DNA from: Pseudomonadota bacterium
GTDB taxonomy: Bacteria; Pseudomonadota; Gammaproteobacteria; Pseudomonadales; Azotimanducaceae
Reading direction: 5' to 3'
Length of the DNA stretch: 64,000 bases
NCBI GenBank assembly: GCA_027624035.1
Contig: JAQBUI010000014.1
Coordinates: 1-64,000 of the forward strand
In this document: positions 1 to 8,262 of the stretch, piece after piece
How positions within the stretch are numbered: position 1 is the stretch's first letter
Layout: each line of letters begins with the position of its first letter
Notes under the pieces: generated by a model
Told to the model about the DNA's origin: nothing
Seen by the model: the letters and a program-made list of their open reading frames with translations, nothing else
Databases searched by the model: none
Program-made: the position numbers and the translations under genes

Positions 1-446
1 AGGGCAATGTTGACCACCAGAAGCACCGGGGGCAAAGGGACCTCGAGTTCCGGAACAAGATGGCCGCAGTCGCGATGTACATTCTGGGTCTCGCTTCCCG
101 GAAACGCCGTATTGCAGCCGTAGGGAAGGCAACCGAAAAACCGCTCACCAAAGATGCGCCCGATGATCTGGAAGGCGAATGGATTCTCGATGATCAGCGG
201 GTCGATAAAGGGCGCGCTGATGGGTGCCTGGATGCCGCCGTGGCCTCGCCGTGGCTGCGGGCCGTCATCTCCGGCATAGAAATTGGAGATTTCCGTGGCA
301 AACGCATCTCGCATGCGCTCTACCCAGGCTGTTGGCAGAACCTCTTCAAGTATGACGTAGCCCTGGTCAAGGAGCACCCGTCGTGCACGTTCCAGGTTTT
401 CATCGTTGAGCCTGCCGTCCTGTCTTTCCTGCCTGGTCAGTTGCAT
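1..446 (-). CDS. Phytanoyl-CoA dioxygenase (PhyH) family protein, C-terminus cut by window edge
   Basis: This is an Fe(II)/2-oxoglutarate-dependent dioxygenase of the PhyH family, which usually hydroxylates carboxylic acids or small metabolites in the cytoplasm. About 148 residues are visible, reading off the left edge on the minus strand. The start is the ATG at 446 (MQLTRQERQD). The N-terminus carries the usual PhyH opening, in which a pathway-neutral helix leads into 'GYVILEEVLP'. Near residue 125 lies HRDCGH, matching the iron-binding HxD motif. The distal His and the 2-oxoglutarate-binding Arg lie outside the window. It is one of four PhyH paralogues here (also 26868, 49120, 54198). The substrate cannot be inferred. 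The family call is firm. The start has only a weak ribosome site. Confidence 0.8.
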   Translation of the reverse strand, partial: MQLTRQERQDGRLNDENLERARRVLLDQGYVILEEVLPTAWVERMRDAFATEISNFYAGDDGPQPRRGHGGIQAPISAPFIDPLIIENPFAFQIIGRIFGERFFGCLPYGCNTAFPGSETQNVHRDCGHLVPELEVPLPPVLLVVNIA

Positions 447-507
447 CAAGATCTACTCATCATCCGGATGAGCCCGACCGCTGTCCCGGCGCGGACAATG
501 TCAGTCA

Positions 508-1467
508 TCAGTCTTCGGCCAGCCCGCGCTCACTGCGGATGTCCTGCAGGAACTTCACGATGGCCGCGTTGACGGGCTCCGCCTGTTCTTCCTGCACCCA
601 GTGCCCGGCGTTGTCGATCAGTTGTTTACCGCGCAAATCGGCAAAGAACCGGTCCTGCATGTCGTAGGACCCGGCGCTGAACTGCAGCACGGGATCGTCT
701 TTGCCGGCCAGGAACCAGGCGGGCACCTGAACCTTTGCGCCGTCCAGCCACGGGGTCAGCGTGGGTACCCGGCTCATATTGCGATACCAGCTGAGCGGGC
801 CGCGGAAACCGGATTCCGTGAACGAGGCGACGTAGTAGGCGTGGTCCTGCTCGCTGATGGCCGGGTTCAGTTTCTCGGGCGCCGGCCCATTGAACATCTG
901 ATCATCTCTGGATTTGGCACCGCCACCTCCGCCGACGCCGTTGAAAAAGCGCATGGTTCGGTCAATGTCAGCTTCGAACTCTGTCTCGGCCACCCCCGGG
1001 TTCTGGAAATAACGGATGTACCAGAACCGGTCGTCCGCCCCCGGCGGATTGACCGCACGGGGCCCGATGGGAAGCAGTGGCACGGACAGCCCCATCACGC
1101 AGTGCAGACGGTGTGGATACTGGTAGGCCGTGTACCAGGCGACAATGCAGCCCCAGTCGTGGCCGACAAGATAGAACTTGTCCTCACCCAGCGCGTCGGC
1201 CAGCCCCACCACATCCGCCGTCAGTTCGAGAATATTGTAGTCCTCAATCCGGGAGGGCCGTGAACTCGCGCCATAGCCGCGCTGGTCCGGCACTGCGACC
1301 CGAAAGCCTGCTTTGACGAGCGGGTCAATCTGGTGGCGCCACAGGTACCAGCAGCGGGGAAAGCCATGCAGCAGAATGACCAGCGGGCCCTCGCCTTCAA
1401 CGATGGTGCGCAGCGTGACCCCGTTGGTTTCGAGGTACATTTCCTTGCGGCCGGCGGAGTCGAGCAT
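508..1467 (-). CDS. Alpha/beta hydrolase, epoxide-hydrolase-like
   Basis: A 319-residue soluble alpha/beta hydrolase of the epoxide hydrolase/haloalkane dehalogenase group. The oxyanion motif HGFP is at residues 34-37. The nucleophile elbow is VGHDWG with Asp104, so the nucleophile is Asp rather than Ser, which favours an epoxide hydrolase or dehalogenase over an esterase. The catalytic His is probably His289 in NAGHWVQ. A run of Gly (GVGGGGGA) sits in the cap region. I kept the ATG at 1467 because GAGG lies 7-8 bases upstream. The internal Met10 is too close to its AAGGA. The gene diverges from the esterase at 1663. The physiological substrate is unknown. Confidence 0.85.
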   Translation of the reverse strand: MLDSAGRKEMYLETNGVTLRTIVEGEGPLVILLHGFPRCWYLWRHQIDPLVKAGFRVAVPDQRGYGASSRPSRIEDYNILELTADVVGLADALGEDKFYLVGHDWGCIVAWYTAYQYPHRLHCVMGLSVPLLPIGPRAVNPPGADDRFWYIRYFQNPGVAETEFEADIDRTMRFFNGVGGGGGAKSRDDQMFNGPAPEKLNPAISEQDHAYYVASFTESGFRGPLSWYRNMSRVPTLTPWLDGAKVQVPAWFLAGKDDPVLQFSAGSYDMQDRFFADLRGKQLIDNAGHWVQEEQAEPVNAAIVKFLQDIRSERGLAED

Positions 1468-1631
1468 GGTTGATCCTCATCTGATGGCACAGACCCCGAT
1501 TAAAGCACCATCGGTCTATCCTTTGAAAGTCAGTTCGATTGCGCTGGTCCGCGTAGATCGGCCGGTCTTGCATCACCTGAGGCTTTCCAGCATCGTGAGT
1601 TGACGGACCCGGTTGATCACAATGGACCAAC

Positions 1632-1644
1632 CGACTCTGACCCC
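1632..1644 (-). repeat. Dispersed motif GGGGTCAGAGTCG, single copy
   Basis: Read on the minus strand, this is an exact copy of the 13-base motif that recurs at 17784 and 63672, with a variant at 11266. It lies about 20 bases before the start of the esterase gene at 1663, inside the divergent intergenic stretch 1468-1662. Nothing else is recognisable in that stretch. Confidence 0.6.
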
Positions 1645-1662
1645 TGGGACTGAAGGTGAACC

Positions 1663-2508
1663 ATGGAGAAACATCGCGAAGGTGAGGTCTTGAGCAGGCA
1701 ACCTGAGCGTCGATCTCTACAGATTGATGGCTCGGAAAGAAGCTATCTGATCTACGTGCCGGACAGCCTGGACGCTACGCGCCCGTTTCGGATTCTATTC
1801 GACTTTCATGGCGCGACCTCAGACGCCGCTGCCCAGTTTGGCTATAGTCAGTTTGCGTCGCTCGCGGACCGTGATGGAGTCATACTGGTGCATCCGGACG
1901 CGAACAAGGTGTTTCCGGACCGGGCCCACGAACTGGCCGGGTATTGGGACAGTGCCTGGGAAGCCAGATTCCGGGTTCGTCAGTATGACATCGACTTCGT
2001 GCTGGCCCTGGTCGCGATGCTCAAGGCCGGGTATCCCGCCGCGACGTTCGTGGCCTCCGGTATGTCTGCAGGGGGCGACATGGTTTCAGCGCTGGCGGGC
2101 CTGACTGCAACCCCATTTTCCGCATTCGCCAGTGTGACCTATCGATACTTTGATGCCGCCGAGTTCGAGGCTGCAGCGCCAGCGCCGACGATCTCGTTCC
2201 ACGGTGATCTGGATCGAGTGTGTCCGATCGAGGGCTCAGGTCACCCCTGGTACGACCCGCCGGTGTTTGAAACGATGCGGCAATGGGCCATCCACAATGG
2301 CCATCGCCCCGCGCCCAGCGAACGCAACATCAGCGCTGAGGTCACGCGATATGAATGGACCGGCGGTGACGCGAAGACCGTTTACTATGTCTGTGCCGGT
2401 GGCGGTCATACCTGGCCTGGCAGTATCAGCCGTCCGGGGCTCGGCCATACCACCTGGGACATTTCCGCATCGCAACTGATCTGGCAGTTCTTCGATGAGG
2501 TGCTCTGA
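1663..2508 (+). CDS. Polyhydroxybutyrate depolymerase/LpqC-family esterase
   Basis: A 281-residue serine esterase of the PHB depolymerase/feruloyl esterase (LpqC-like) group. The catalytic triad can be placed as Ser135 in GMSAGG, Asp184 in HGDLDRVCP and His249 in GGGHTWPG. The GGGHxWPG block is typical of this family. No signal peptide or lipobox is visible, so a cytoplasmic role is more likely than secretion; many relatives are exported. The start ATG has AAGGTG 6 bases upstream. The stop codon overlaps the first base of the 87-bp tandem repeat that follows. It could equally act on feruloyl or other short-chain esters. Confidence 0.85.
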   Translation: MEKHREGEVLSRQPERRSLQIDGSERSYLIYVPDSLDATRPFRILFDFHGATSDAAAQFGYSQFASLADRDGVILVHPDANKVFPDRAHELAGYWDSAWEARFRVRQYDIDFVLALVAMLKAGYPAATFVASGMSAGGDMVSALAGLTATPFSAFASVTYRYFDAAEFEAAAPAPTISFHGDLDRVCPIEGSGHPWYDPPVFETMRQWAIHNGHRPAPSERNISAEVTRYEWTGGDAKTVYYVCAGGGHTWPGSISRPGLGHTTWDISASQLIWQFFDEVL

Positions 2509-2768
2509 GCCCTCAGCGTGCCCGGGTCGGCCACGCCGTTGTCGTGCCGGGAAGTTTTCCGGACGGCACAGCGTGCGACCAGAACTTCCATGAGAGCCCT
2601 CAGCGTGCCCGGGTCGGCCACGCCGTTGTCGTACCGGGAAGTTTTCCGGACGGCACAGCGTGCGACCAGAACTTCCATGAGAGCCCTCAGCGTGCCCGGG
2701 TCGGCCACGCCGTTGTCGTACTGGGAAGTTTTCCGGACGGCACAGCGTGCGACCAGAACTTCCATGAA
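2508..2768. repeat. Three tandem copies of an 87-bp palindrome-containing repeat
   Basis: Units start at 2508, 2595 and 2682 with an exact 87-base period and only a few substitutions between copies. Each unit begins AGCCCTCAGCGTGCCCGGG and ends AACTTCCATGA. Inside lie complementary blocks: GTGCCG with CGGCAC around GGAAGTTTTCC, and GGAAGTT with AACTTCC. The unit can therefore fold into hairpins. A full-length inverted copy lies at 40872-40958 and diverged copies at 25685-25885. All frames are open because 87 is divisible by three, but no coding signal supports translation. It resembles REP/BIME or MITE-type elements, by inference only. Confidence 0.9.
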
Positions 2769-2813
2769 AGACTGACGACCTGCCCAACCGAAGTCGTTTT
2801 CCGCTAGACTCCC

Positions 2814-3464
2814 GTGATGCCGCCGATCGCCCACGTCCTGTTTCTTCGCGCCCTGATCATTCTGGGACTGATCGTGTTCGGCTTTGTTCTGGCGATCCAG
2901 TATGGCTTTCTGGACCAGCTGCTGGCCGCTGATCGAAGTTATCTTGCGAGTGCGATTCTGGCAGCCTATGCGCTGGGCACCGCCCACTGGCTCTGGATTG
3001 CCTGGCAGCTCTCGCTGGAGTCAGGTCAACTGGCCCGATATGACGCGGACCGGGCTGCAGTGCCATCGGGTCTCGTCGGTGAGTTACTCCGGAAACTGGA
3101 TGCATTGCGGGATGACTCCCAGGCAGCGCTGCTTGAGGCGTACGGCGATACCCTCAGCAATCGGCATGCCCTCGGCCACTTCCTGAGCGACGTGCTGCTG
3201 CGCCTGGGCCTGCTGGGTACCATCGTGGGATTTATCCTGATGCTGATCCCTGTTGCCGAGGCGCAGCAATTCGATAGCGCCGTCATGCAACGATTGCTGG
3301 TGGCGATGAGTGGTGGCATGGCGGTGGCGTTATACACGACCCTCGCGGGGCTGATCGGCAGTACACTGCTGCGGATGCAGTACCATTTGCTGGATTCGGC
3401 GGTGGCGGATATGACGACCCGGCTCGCCATGCACATCCATTCCAATGCGTCACCCCAGCGTTAG
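2814..3464 (+). CDS. MotA/TolQ/ExbB-like proton-channel membrane protein
   Basis: A 216-residue inner-membrane protein with four apparent hydrophobic segments: about residues 6-30, 40-62, 125-147 and 165-188. The last two, around LGLLGTIVGFILMLIP and AMSGGMAVALYTTLAGLIGS, match the conserved pore helices of the MotA/TolQ/ExbB family, which form ion-conducting stator units. A cytoplasmic loop lies between helices 2 and 3. The start is GTG 2814 or the adjacent ATG 2817; neither has a clear ribosome site. Its 3' end overlaps the next gene by 20 bases, so this is the first gene of a three-gene operon. No tonB, tolA, pal or flagellar genes are nearby. Confidence 0.8.
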   Translation: MMPPIAHVLFLRALIILGLIVFGFVLAIQYGFLDQLLAADRSYLASAILAAYALGTAHWLWIAWQLSLESGQLARYDADRAAVPSGLVGELLRKLDALRDDSQAALLEAYGDTLSNRHALGHFLSDVLLRLGLLGTIVGFILMLIPVAEAQQFDSAVMQRLLVAMSGGMAVALYTTLAGLIGSTLLRMQYHLLDSAVADMTTRLAMHIHSNASPQR

Positions 3465-4056
3465 TTCGTCAGCCACCAGCGATGCCTTTACGGATCTGCT
3501 GTTCAACGCACTGCTGGGTTTTGCGCTGATGTTCGTCGTCTCTTTCGCCCTGATCAACCATCCGCAGGAGGCGGGCAACATTGAATCCAAAGCGGAGGTG
3601 CTGATCACCGTTCGCTGGGCGGACCGTCATCCGGACGACGTGGATACGCTGGTGGAAGGCCCCCATGGCAAGATTGTCTGGTACCACAATCGCGATACGG
3701 AACTGATGCATCTGGACCGTGATGACAGGGGGCTGCTGGCAGACCGGATCACTCTGGACGGCGTGGAAGTATCGAACCCTATCAACCAGGAAACAGTCTC
3801 CATCAGGGCGCTTCAGGCGGGCGAATATGTCGTTAACCTGCTGCACTACCAGGCGAACTATGCTGAGCCACTGCCGGTGACGGTCAAGGTGGAGAAGCTG
3901 AACCCGGAGGTAACGCTGGTCTACTATGGCACGAGACTGCTAAGGGGCAGCGGAGATGAGCAGACCGCTGTGCGCTTCAGTGTTGACCATGAGGGACACA
4001 TCACGGGCACCAATGAGTTGCACAAGCGCCTGCTGACCCAGGCGCTGCGCAAATGA
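3445..4056 (+). CDS. ExbD/TolR-like single-span protein with beta-rich periplasmic domain
   Basis: A 203-residue protein with one N-terminal membrane helix (about 18-38) preceded by Asp17 in FTDLLFNALLGF. This layout matches the essential membrane Asp of ExbD, TolR and MotB. The rest (about 45-203) should lie in the periplasm. It does not resemble the usual ExbD/TolR or OmpA peptidoglycan-binding domains. The pattern VRWADRHPDDVDTLVEGPHG, then LDRDDRG and AGEYVVNLLHY, instead resembles DUF2135/prealbumin-like beta-sandwich domains; this is my reading of the pattern. It overlaps its neighbours by 20 and 4 bases, so stoichiometric co-translation with the ExbB-like protein is likely. Confidence 0.7.
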   Translation: MRHPSVSSSATSDAFTDLLFNALLGFALMFVVSFALINHPQEAGNIESKAEVLITVRWADRHPDDVDTLVEGPHGKIVWYHNRDTELMHLDRDDRGLLADRITLDGVEVSNPINQETVSIRALQAGEYVVNLLHYQANYAEPLPVTVKVEKLNPEVTLVYYGTRLLRGSGDEQTAVRFSVDHEGHITGTNELHKRLLTQALRK

Positions 4057-4622
4057 CCACAGCGGCAGTCGTGTTGCTGGCCGTGGCCTATGCGGCTGTG
4101 GCGGCATTGTTGCTGTACCTGCTGTCAAGCGGCCGGGGCGGCATGGTGCCGAAGATGGCCGTGATCATTGTGGTCTCTGGTCTCTACATCGGCACATGGT
4201 TCGGGTATCGGGACATGACGGGATGGGCGACACCAGAGCCACTGCCCCGGGACTTTCGGTTGTTGTGGGTGAATATAGACGAGCCCCCAAAATCATCAGG
4301 GCGCGATGGATACATCTATTACTGGATTCGTGAACTCGATGTCGCCGGGATTGCGAAGGGCCCACCCAGAGCCCATCGGATCGCCTGGAGTGAACTCGCG
4401 GCCCAGACAGCCGAGCAGGCCCTGACCGCGCTTGAATCCGGTGACCAGTTGAACGGCAGGTTGTCCAGGAATCTGCTGAGTGAGGGTTCCGCGGAGCGTC
4501 AGGACAGTGCGGGCGTGGACTATGCTGGCCAGGAATCGGTCAGCGGCACAGGAGGTGGTGAGATCGGCATCAAATTTGTCGTGGTGCCGCCGCCTACGTT
4601 ACCGGCCAAGGCGGCGCGTTGA
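4053..4622 (+). CDS. Two-helix membrane protein of the ExbB/ExbD-like cassette, unknown function
   Basis: A 189-residue protein starting inside the stop of the previous gene (ATGA overlap). Two hydrophobic helices (about 4-24 and 34-50) are followed by a soluble part with no motif I recognise. The region after the helices (FRLLWVNIDEPPKSSGRDGYIYYWIREL) suggests a small folded domain. The C-terminus is low complexity (GTGGGEIGIKFVVVPPPTLPAKAAR). Its constant overlap with the two channel genes argues for a subunit of the same complex rather than a chance neighbour. No function is assigned. Confidence 0.65.
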   Translation: MTTAAVVLLAVAYAAVAALLLYLLSSGRGGMVPKMAVIIVVSGLYIGTWFGYRDMTGWATPEPLPRDFRLLWVNIDEPPKSSGRDGYIYYWIRELDVAGIAKGPPRAHRIAWSELAAQTAEQALTALESGDQLNGRLSRNLLSEGSAERQDSAGVDYAGQESVSGTGGGEIGIKFVVVPPPTLPAKAAR

Positions 4623-4636
4623 TGTCACTTTTTTTT
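4586..4636 (+). terminator. Weak candidate terminator after the three-gene cassette
   Basis: GCCGCC (4586-4591) can pair with GGCGGC (4610-4615), and a run of eight T follows at 4629-4636. The gap of 13 bases between stem and T-run is long for an intrinsic terminator, so this is tentative. Confidence 0.25.
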
Positions 4637-4830
4637 GCTGGACGAACTGGCTGCAGTACATGGGGCAATTCAGATTTTGATCTCCACCTGAAAACCTGAG
4701 GGTGGATCCATACACCGATCTGGCCCGCGATGCCTGACGGCATGTGCCACTGGCCGGACATTGACAGAGTCAGAGATGGCAAAGATCATGGACCATATTC
4801 ATTAATGGACGCGTCGATGTCAGAGATGAA

Positions 4831-5176
4831 TTGGGGGATTCTGCTTGCAGCCTGATTGACAAGGAACTTCGTGCCGAGGGCCTTTTCGTGAGCGCAATCT
4901 CCTTCTGGGAGATTGCGATGCTGGTATCCAAGGCGCGTCTTGTCATGCGGCCCAGCGTCTTATCCTGGCAACGAGTTGCTGGAAAATGGCCTGAAAGAGG
5001 TCGCGCTCACTGGTGAATCCGGAATCACAGCAGTGCAGCTGGCGGGTCTGCATGGAGACCCGGCGGACCGAATCATTACTGCAACGGCGCTCTCGTCTGG
5101 CGCGACCCTGGTCACGGCCGATGAACGCCTGCTGGCATGGCCAGGGCCGCTGAAACGAGTCGACGCACGGGTTTGA
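4831..5176 (+). pseudogene. PIN-domain (VapC-like) toxin, frameshifted and N-terminally truncated
   Basis: The middle of a PIN-domain ribonuclease can be read in one frame from 4831 (LFVSAISFWEIAMLVSKARL). The C-terminal part is in another frame ending at 5176 (HGDPADRIITATALSSGATL, then VTADERLL). Together they match the conserved blocks of VapC toxins, including the acidic DPADR. A single-base shift between about 4940 and 4960 separates the frames. The N-terminal block with the first catalytic Asp (LLDTH type) is missing upstream. No antitoxin gene is recognisable in 4623-4830. It is a dead remnant of a toxin-antitoxin module. Confidence 0.75.
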
Positions 5177-5223
5177 TCCCGTGCGGAAATCTGGGCTGAA
5201 CCTTGAGCTGATAGTGGACGCGC

Positions 5224-7440
5224 CTATTGCAGCCACGTCAATCTGGCCGCCTCCTGATTGCCGAGCGCCACTTCCCGGTCCTCATGGGCCCGCGCCTGCA
5301 CATAGCGGTGAATGCGCTGCGCATCCTCAACCGCCAGGGCGTCACTGAAAGAGGCCATGCCGCTGTCTTTGAGCAGCCCTTCCAGAACAATCCTGTTGAA
5401 GTTCTCATGTGACCCTTCGCTCATTCTTCGCAGGTCAGCAATGACACCGCCTGAACGTGCGATCAGCCCGTGGCAGGGTGCGCAAAAGTCGTGGTACAGC
5501 ACCTCACCCCTTGCAATGTCTGCATCCGATGCCGGTGTCAGGGTCTGCTCGGGGATGGTCATGTCACGAATCGTGGGTGAAGGCAGTGCCTCGCTGCCCC
5601 CCAGTTTGAACACCAGCAGGCGCCCGGTATTGCTGTGCACCAGAGACGCAGGTTTGGCCACCGGATCGAGCGGCTCGCCGGAAAACAGATCGCCCCCTCC
5701 TGTACCCGTTAGTATTGACACATACTGGGTGCCGTCTATCTGGTAGCTGATAGGTGGTGCCAACATGGATGTAAAGGTGTTGAAGTCCCACAGCGGCTCG
5801 CCGGTATCGCTGTTGTAGGCGACGAACATGCCCAGCGCATTGCCATGGAATACGAGCCCGCCCCGGGTGGCAAGCACGCCACCATTCCAGTAGTGAGGGA
5901 ATTCCACTACCCATTTGTCTTCACCTGTGAGCACATCGAAGGCCTTGAGATAGCCCTTGACGGTCGGCTGGTCAGCCGCGTTGTTGATGAAGATCTGCGC
6001 GATGCGGCCCAGTTCAAGGCCCAGGTTCATGCGGCCAGGGTTGCGTTTGTACAGCCCGGTCTGCTTCCATTCATCAGACATGCCATAGATCAGTGGATTG
6101 TCCTGGGCCGGGATGTAGGCGATGCCTGCCTGCGCATCGACTGCCATCGCCTGCCAGTTGTGGGCACCCAGCGGACCAGGCAAGACCCATTGGGCTTTCT
6201 CCCGGTAATCGAGCGCGGGATTTTCCACCGGCCGACCGGTGGTGAGGTCAACATGGGTTGCCCAGGTTACGGTGGCAAAGGGGTTGGCTCGCAGCAGTTT
6301 GCCGTCACTCCGGTCCAACACATAGAAAAAGCCATTCTTGGGTGCCTGCAGCAGCACCTTCTTCATCTGGCCGTCCACTTCAAGATCGGCAAGCGCCATA
6401 TCCTGCACGGCGGTGTAGTCCCAGTTATCCCCGGGCGTGGTCTGATAGTGCCACTGGTACGCGCCGGTATCAGCGTCCAGCGCCACGATGGAAGACAGAA
6501 ACAGATTGTCGCCCTTGCCCGCGGAGCGGATCTCCCGGGTCCAGGGTGAGCCGTTGCCTACACCGAGGTAGACGTGATTGAAATCGGGATCGTAAACAAT
6601 GCTGTTCCAGACGGTCCCGCCGCCACCGAACTGCCACCAGGCATCGCCGGACCAGGTGTTCGCCGCCATTTCCATGGCGTCGTTCTCGAACGGCAGTGAG
6701 GGGTCACCCGGGACCGTATAGAACCGCCAGTCGAGTTCTCCGGTGGCAGCGTCATAGGCAGTCACATAACCGCGAACGCCGAACTCCGCACCGCCATTAC
6801 CAATGAACACCTTGCCTTTGGCCACTCTCGGAGCCCCGGTAATGGTATAGAACCGGTCCCGGTCTTCGATGGTGTCGACCTCCCAGACTTTCTTGCCGGT
6901 GGCGGCATCCAGGGAGATCAGCCGCCCGTCAAGACTGCCGACATAAACCCGACCCTGATAGACGGCGACGCCCCGATTGACGACGTCGCAACAGGCACGG
7001 CGCCCCCATTCCCGGGGCACCTGCGGGTCGTACTGCCAGATTTCCTCGCCTGTGACGGCGTCCAGCACGTGGACCCGGCTCCAGGTGGTGGTCAGGTACA
7101 TCCGGCCATCCACGATGATGGGCGTGGACTCAAGGGCACGGTTGGTCCCCATGTCCTTGAACCAGGCGAGCCCCAGACCAGCCACCGTGGCGCGGTCGAT
7201 CTGGGTCAGGGGTGACATTCGTTGCTCTTCAAAAGTTCGCCCATGGGCCAGCCAGTTGCCGGGTTCCGATTCGGCGTTGTTGATGCGGGCATCGTCAATC
7301 AGCCCCAGTGTGGGCGCTACAGTGGTTGCGTCGACGACCGGGACGTCCGCTGTTGGCCCGGGTTCATCGGTGCCGGTCAGAAGATAGACTGCGCCAATGA
7401 CGACCAGCAGGAACGAAGCAATCCATAGAAGATTTCGCAC
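5224..7440 (-). CDS. Quinohemoprotein (PQQ-dependent) alcohol dehydrogenase
   Basis: A 738-residue periplasmic enzyme oxidising alcohols with PQQ and passing electrons to a fused c-type haem. The N-terminus is a signal anchor or peptide (MRNLLWIASFLLVVIGAVYL). The eight-bladed propeller holds tryptophan-docking repeats (LDAATGKKVWEV, YDAATGELDWRF). The vicinal disulphide Cys150-Cys151 (RRACCDV) and the active-site GDNWDY segment are present. A cytochrome c domain at the C-terminus carries CAPCH (653-657), with a candidate Met ligand near 695. Length and architecture fit type II quinohemoprotein ADHs. No pqq genes or separate cytochrome are adjacent. It is a single-gene unit facing an IS66 remnant. 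Confidence 0.92.
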   Translation of the reverse strand: MRNLLWIASFLLVVIGAVYLLTGTDEPGPTADVPVVDATTVAPTLGLIDDARINNAESEPGNWLAHGRTFEEQRMSPLTQIDRATVAGLGLAWFKDMGTNRALESTPIIVDGRMYLTTTWSRVHVLDAVTGEEIWQYDPQVPREWGRRACCDVVNRGVAVYQGRVYVGSLDGRLISLDAATGKKVWEVDTIEDRDRFYTITGAPRVAKGKVFIGNGGAEFGVRGYVTAYDAATGELDWRFYTVPGDPSLPFENDAMEMAANTWSGDAWWQFGGGGTVWNSIVYDPDFNHVYLGVGNGSPWTREIRSAGKGDNLFLSSIVALDADTGAYQWHYQTTPGDNWDYTAVQDMALADLEVDGQMKKVLLQAPKNGFFYVLDRSDGKLLRANPFATVTWATHVDLTTGRPVENPALDYREKAQWVLPGPLGAHNWQAMAVDAQAGIAYIPAQDNPLIYGMSDEWKQTGLYKRNPGRMNLGLELGRIAQIFINNAADQPTVKGYLKAFDVLTGEDKWVVEFPHYWNGGVLATRGGLVFHGNALGMFVAYNSDTGEPLWDFNTFTSMLAPPISYQIDGTQYVSILTGTGGGDLFSGEPLDPVAKPASLVHSNTGRLLVFKLGGSEALPSPTIRDMTIPEQTLTPASDADIARGEVLYHDFCAPCHGLIARSGGVIADLRRMSEGSHENFNRIVLEGLLKDSGMASFSDALAVEDAQRIHRYVQARAHEDREVALGNQEAARLTWLQ

Positions 7441-7544
7441 GGTAATTTCCCCCTTTCTCTATTGCCCCAACATACGCCCCTGAATAAAGAAATGCATCAG
7501 TTGGCTTGTTGGTCTTGTAGCTGGCTTGTCCAGCGTCGAGATTG

Positions 7545-7835
7545 CCGGAAGGAGGTGGGCTGGGCGGCCACGTCGGACAAGTGGATGTGGTTGGTGCGGG
7601 GCGGCCCACCGGATGAACCGGTGGTGTTGTTTGTATATTGATCCATCGCATGCCGGGGAAGTGCCACGGCAACTGCTGAGTGAGTTCAAAGGCGTACTAC
7701 AGGCGGATGGCTACAGTGGGTATAACGCGATCTGTCGTGATGAACAAAGTCGCCGTATTGGCTGTATGGATCATTGTCGGGCAAGTTTGTAGAAGCAAGT
7801 AAGGCGGTGCCGGGGAAGGCCCAACCGTGGCAATT
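7545..7835 (+). mobile_element. IS66-family transposase (TnpC) remnant with two frameshifts
   Basis: Three short frames on the plus strand reconstruct a piece of the IS66 transposase core: WMWLVRGGPPDEPVVLFVY, then DPSHAGEVPRQLLSEFKGVL and QADGYSGYNA, then GCMDHCR, then KFVEASKAVPGKAQ. The order and spacing match the IS66 DDE domain. The frame changes near 7639 (apparent extra T) and near 7788. No ends, target duplication or IS66 accessory ORFs were seen. It marks an old insertion scar between the quinohemoprotein dehydrogenase and the FkbM gene. Confidence 0.75.
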
Positions 7836-8262
7836 TTGTTCACTGGGGTGCAGCTTCTGGGGCACTGAAAGGGCGGATAATTCAGTTCGCCATCGCCGTG
7901 CGCGTCACCGAACCTCCATAGAGCTTCAGGATTAACGGCGGACGTGTCGAGTACGTCACTGACGGGGTCGGCAGTCTCTTCATCTCGGGCTTCTCCTCAT
8001 CCTCTGGGATGATATTGGGCTGCACCCATCATTTTGGCGCATAGACGCCGAAACGTCAGGGTGAGGAGGAGTCCATCCGATTGCTTGCACTTGAGTAACA
8101 GCCGCGTAGGACATTGGATTGTCGAACGCCGGGAGATATACTGAACGAGAGTGTTGCGCGGACGGCTTGAATGGTAGCCATAGGCGACGCGGCTCATTCC
8201 CACAGGGCGGTTCGACGGCGGCCTGCCACTCGCCCACACTCCATTGATTCAGGAGTCATCAC
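7836..8262. other. Intergenic stretch without a supported gene
   Basis: About 430 bases after the IS66 remnant. Two overlapping minus-strand frames (7980-8237 and 7997-8239) are open but show no recognisable domain or ribosome site. I consider them non-coding or leftover insertion-sequence DNA. Confidence 0.4.

Noticed and set aside
2518-2987. Overlapping ORFs across the 87-bp repeats on both strands, with a thrice-repeated peptide
   Set aside because: The repeats are open in all frames simply because 87 is divisible by three. There is no ribosome site or domain, and other copies of the repeat are not in ORFs.
7980-8239. Two minus-strand ORFs of 80-85 codons
   Set aside because: No family or ribosome site was recognised. 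They are probably leftover insertion-sequence DNA.
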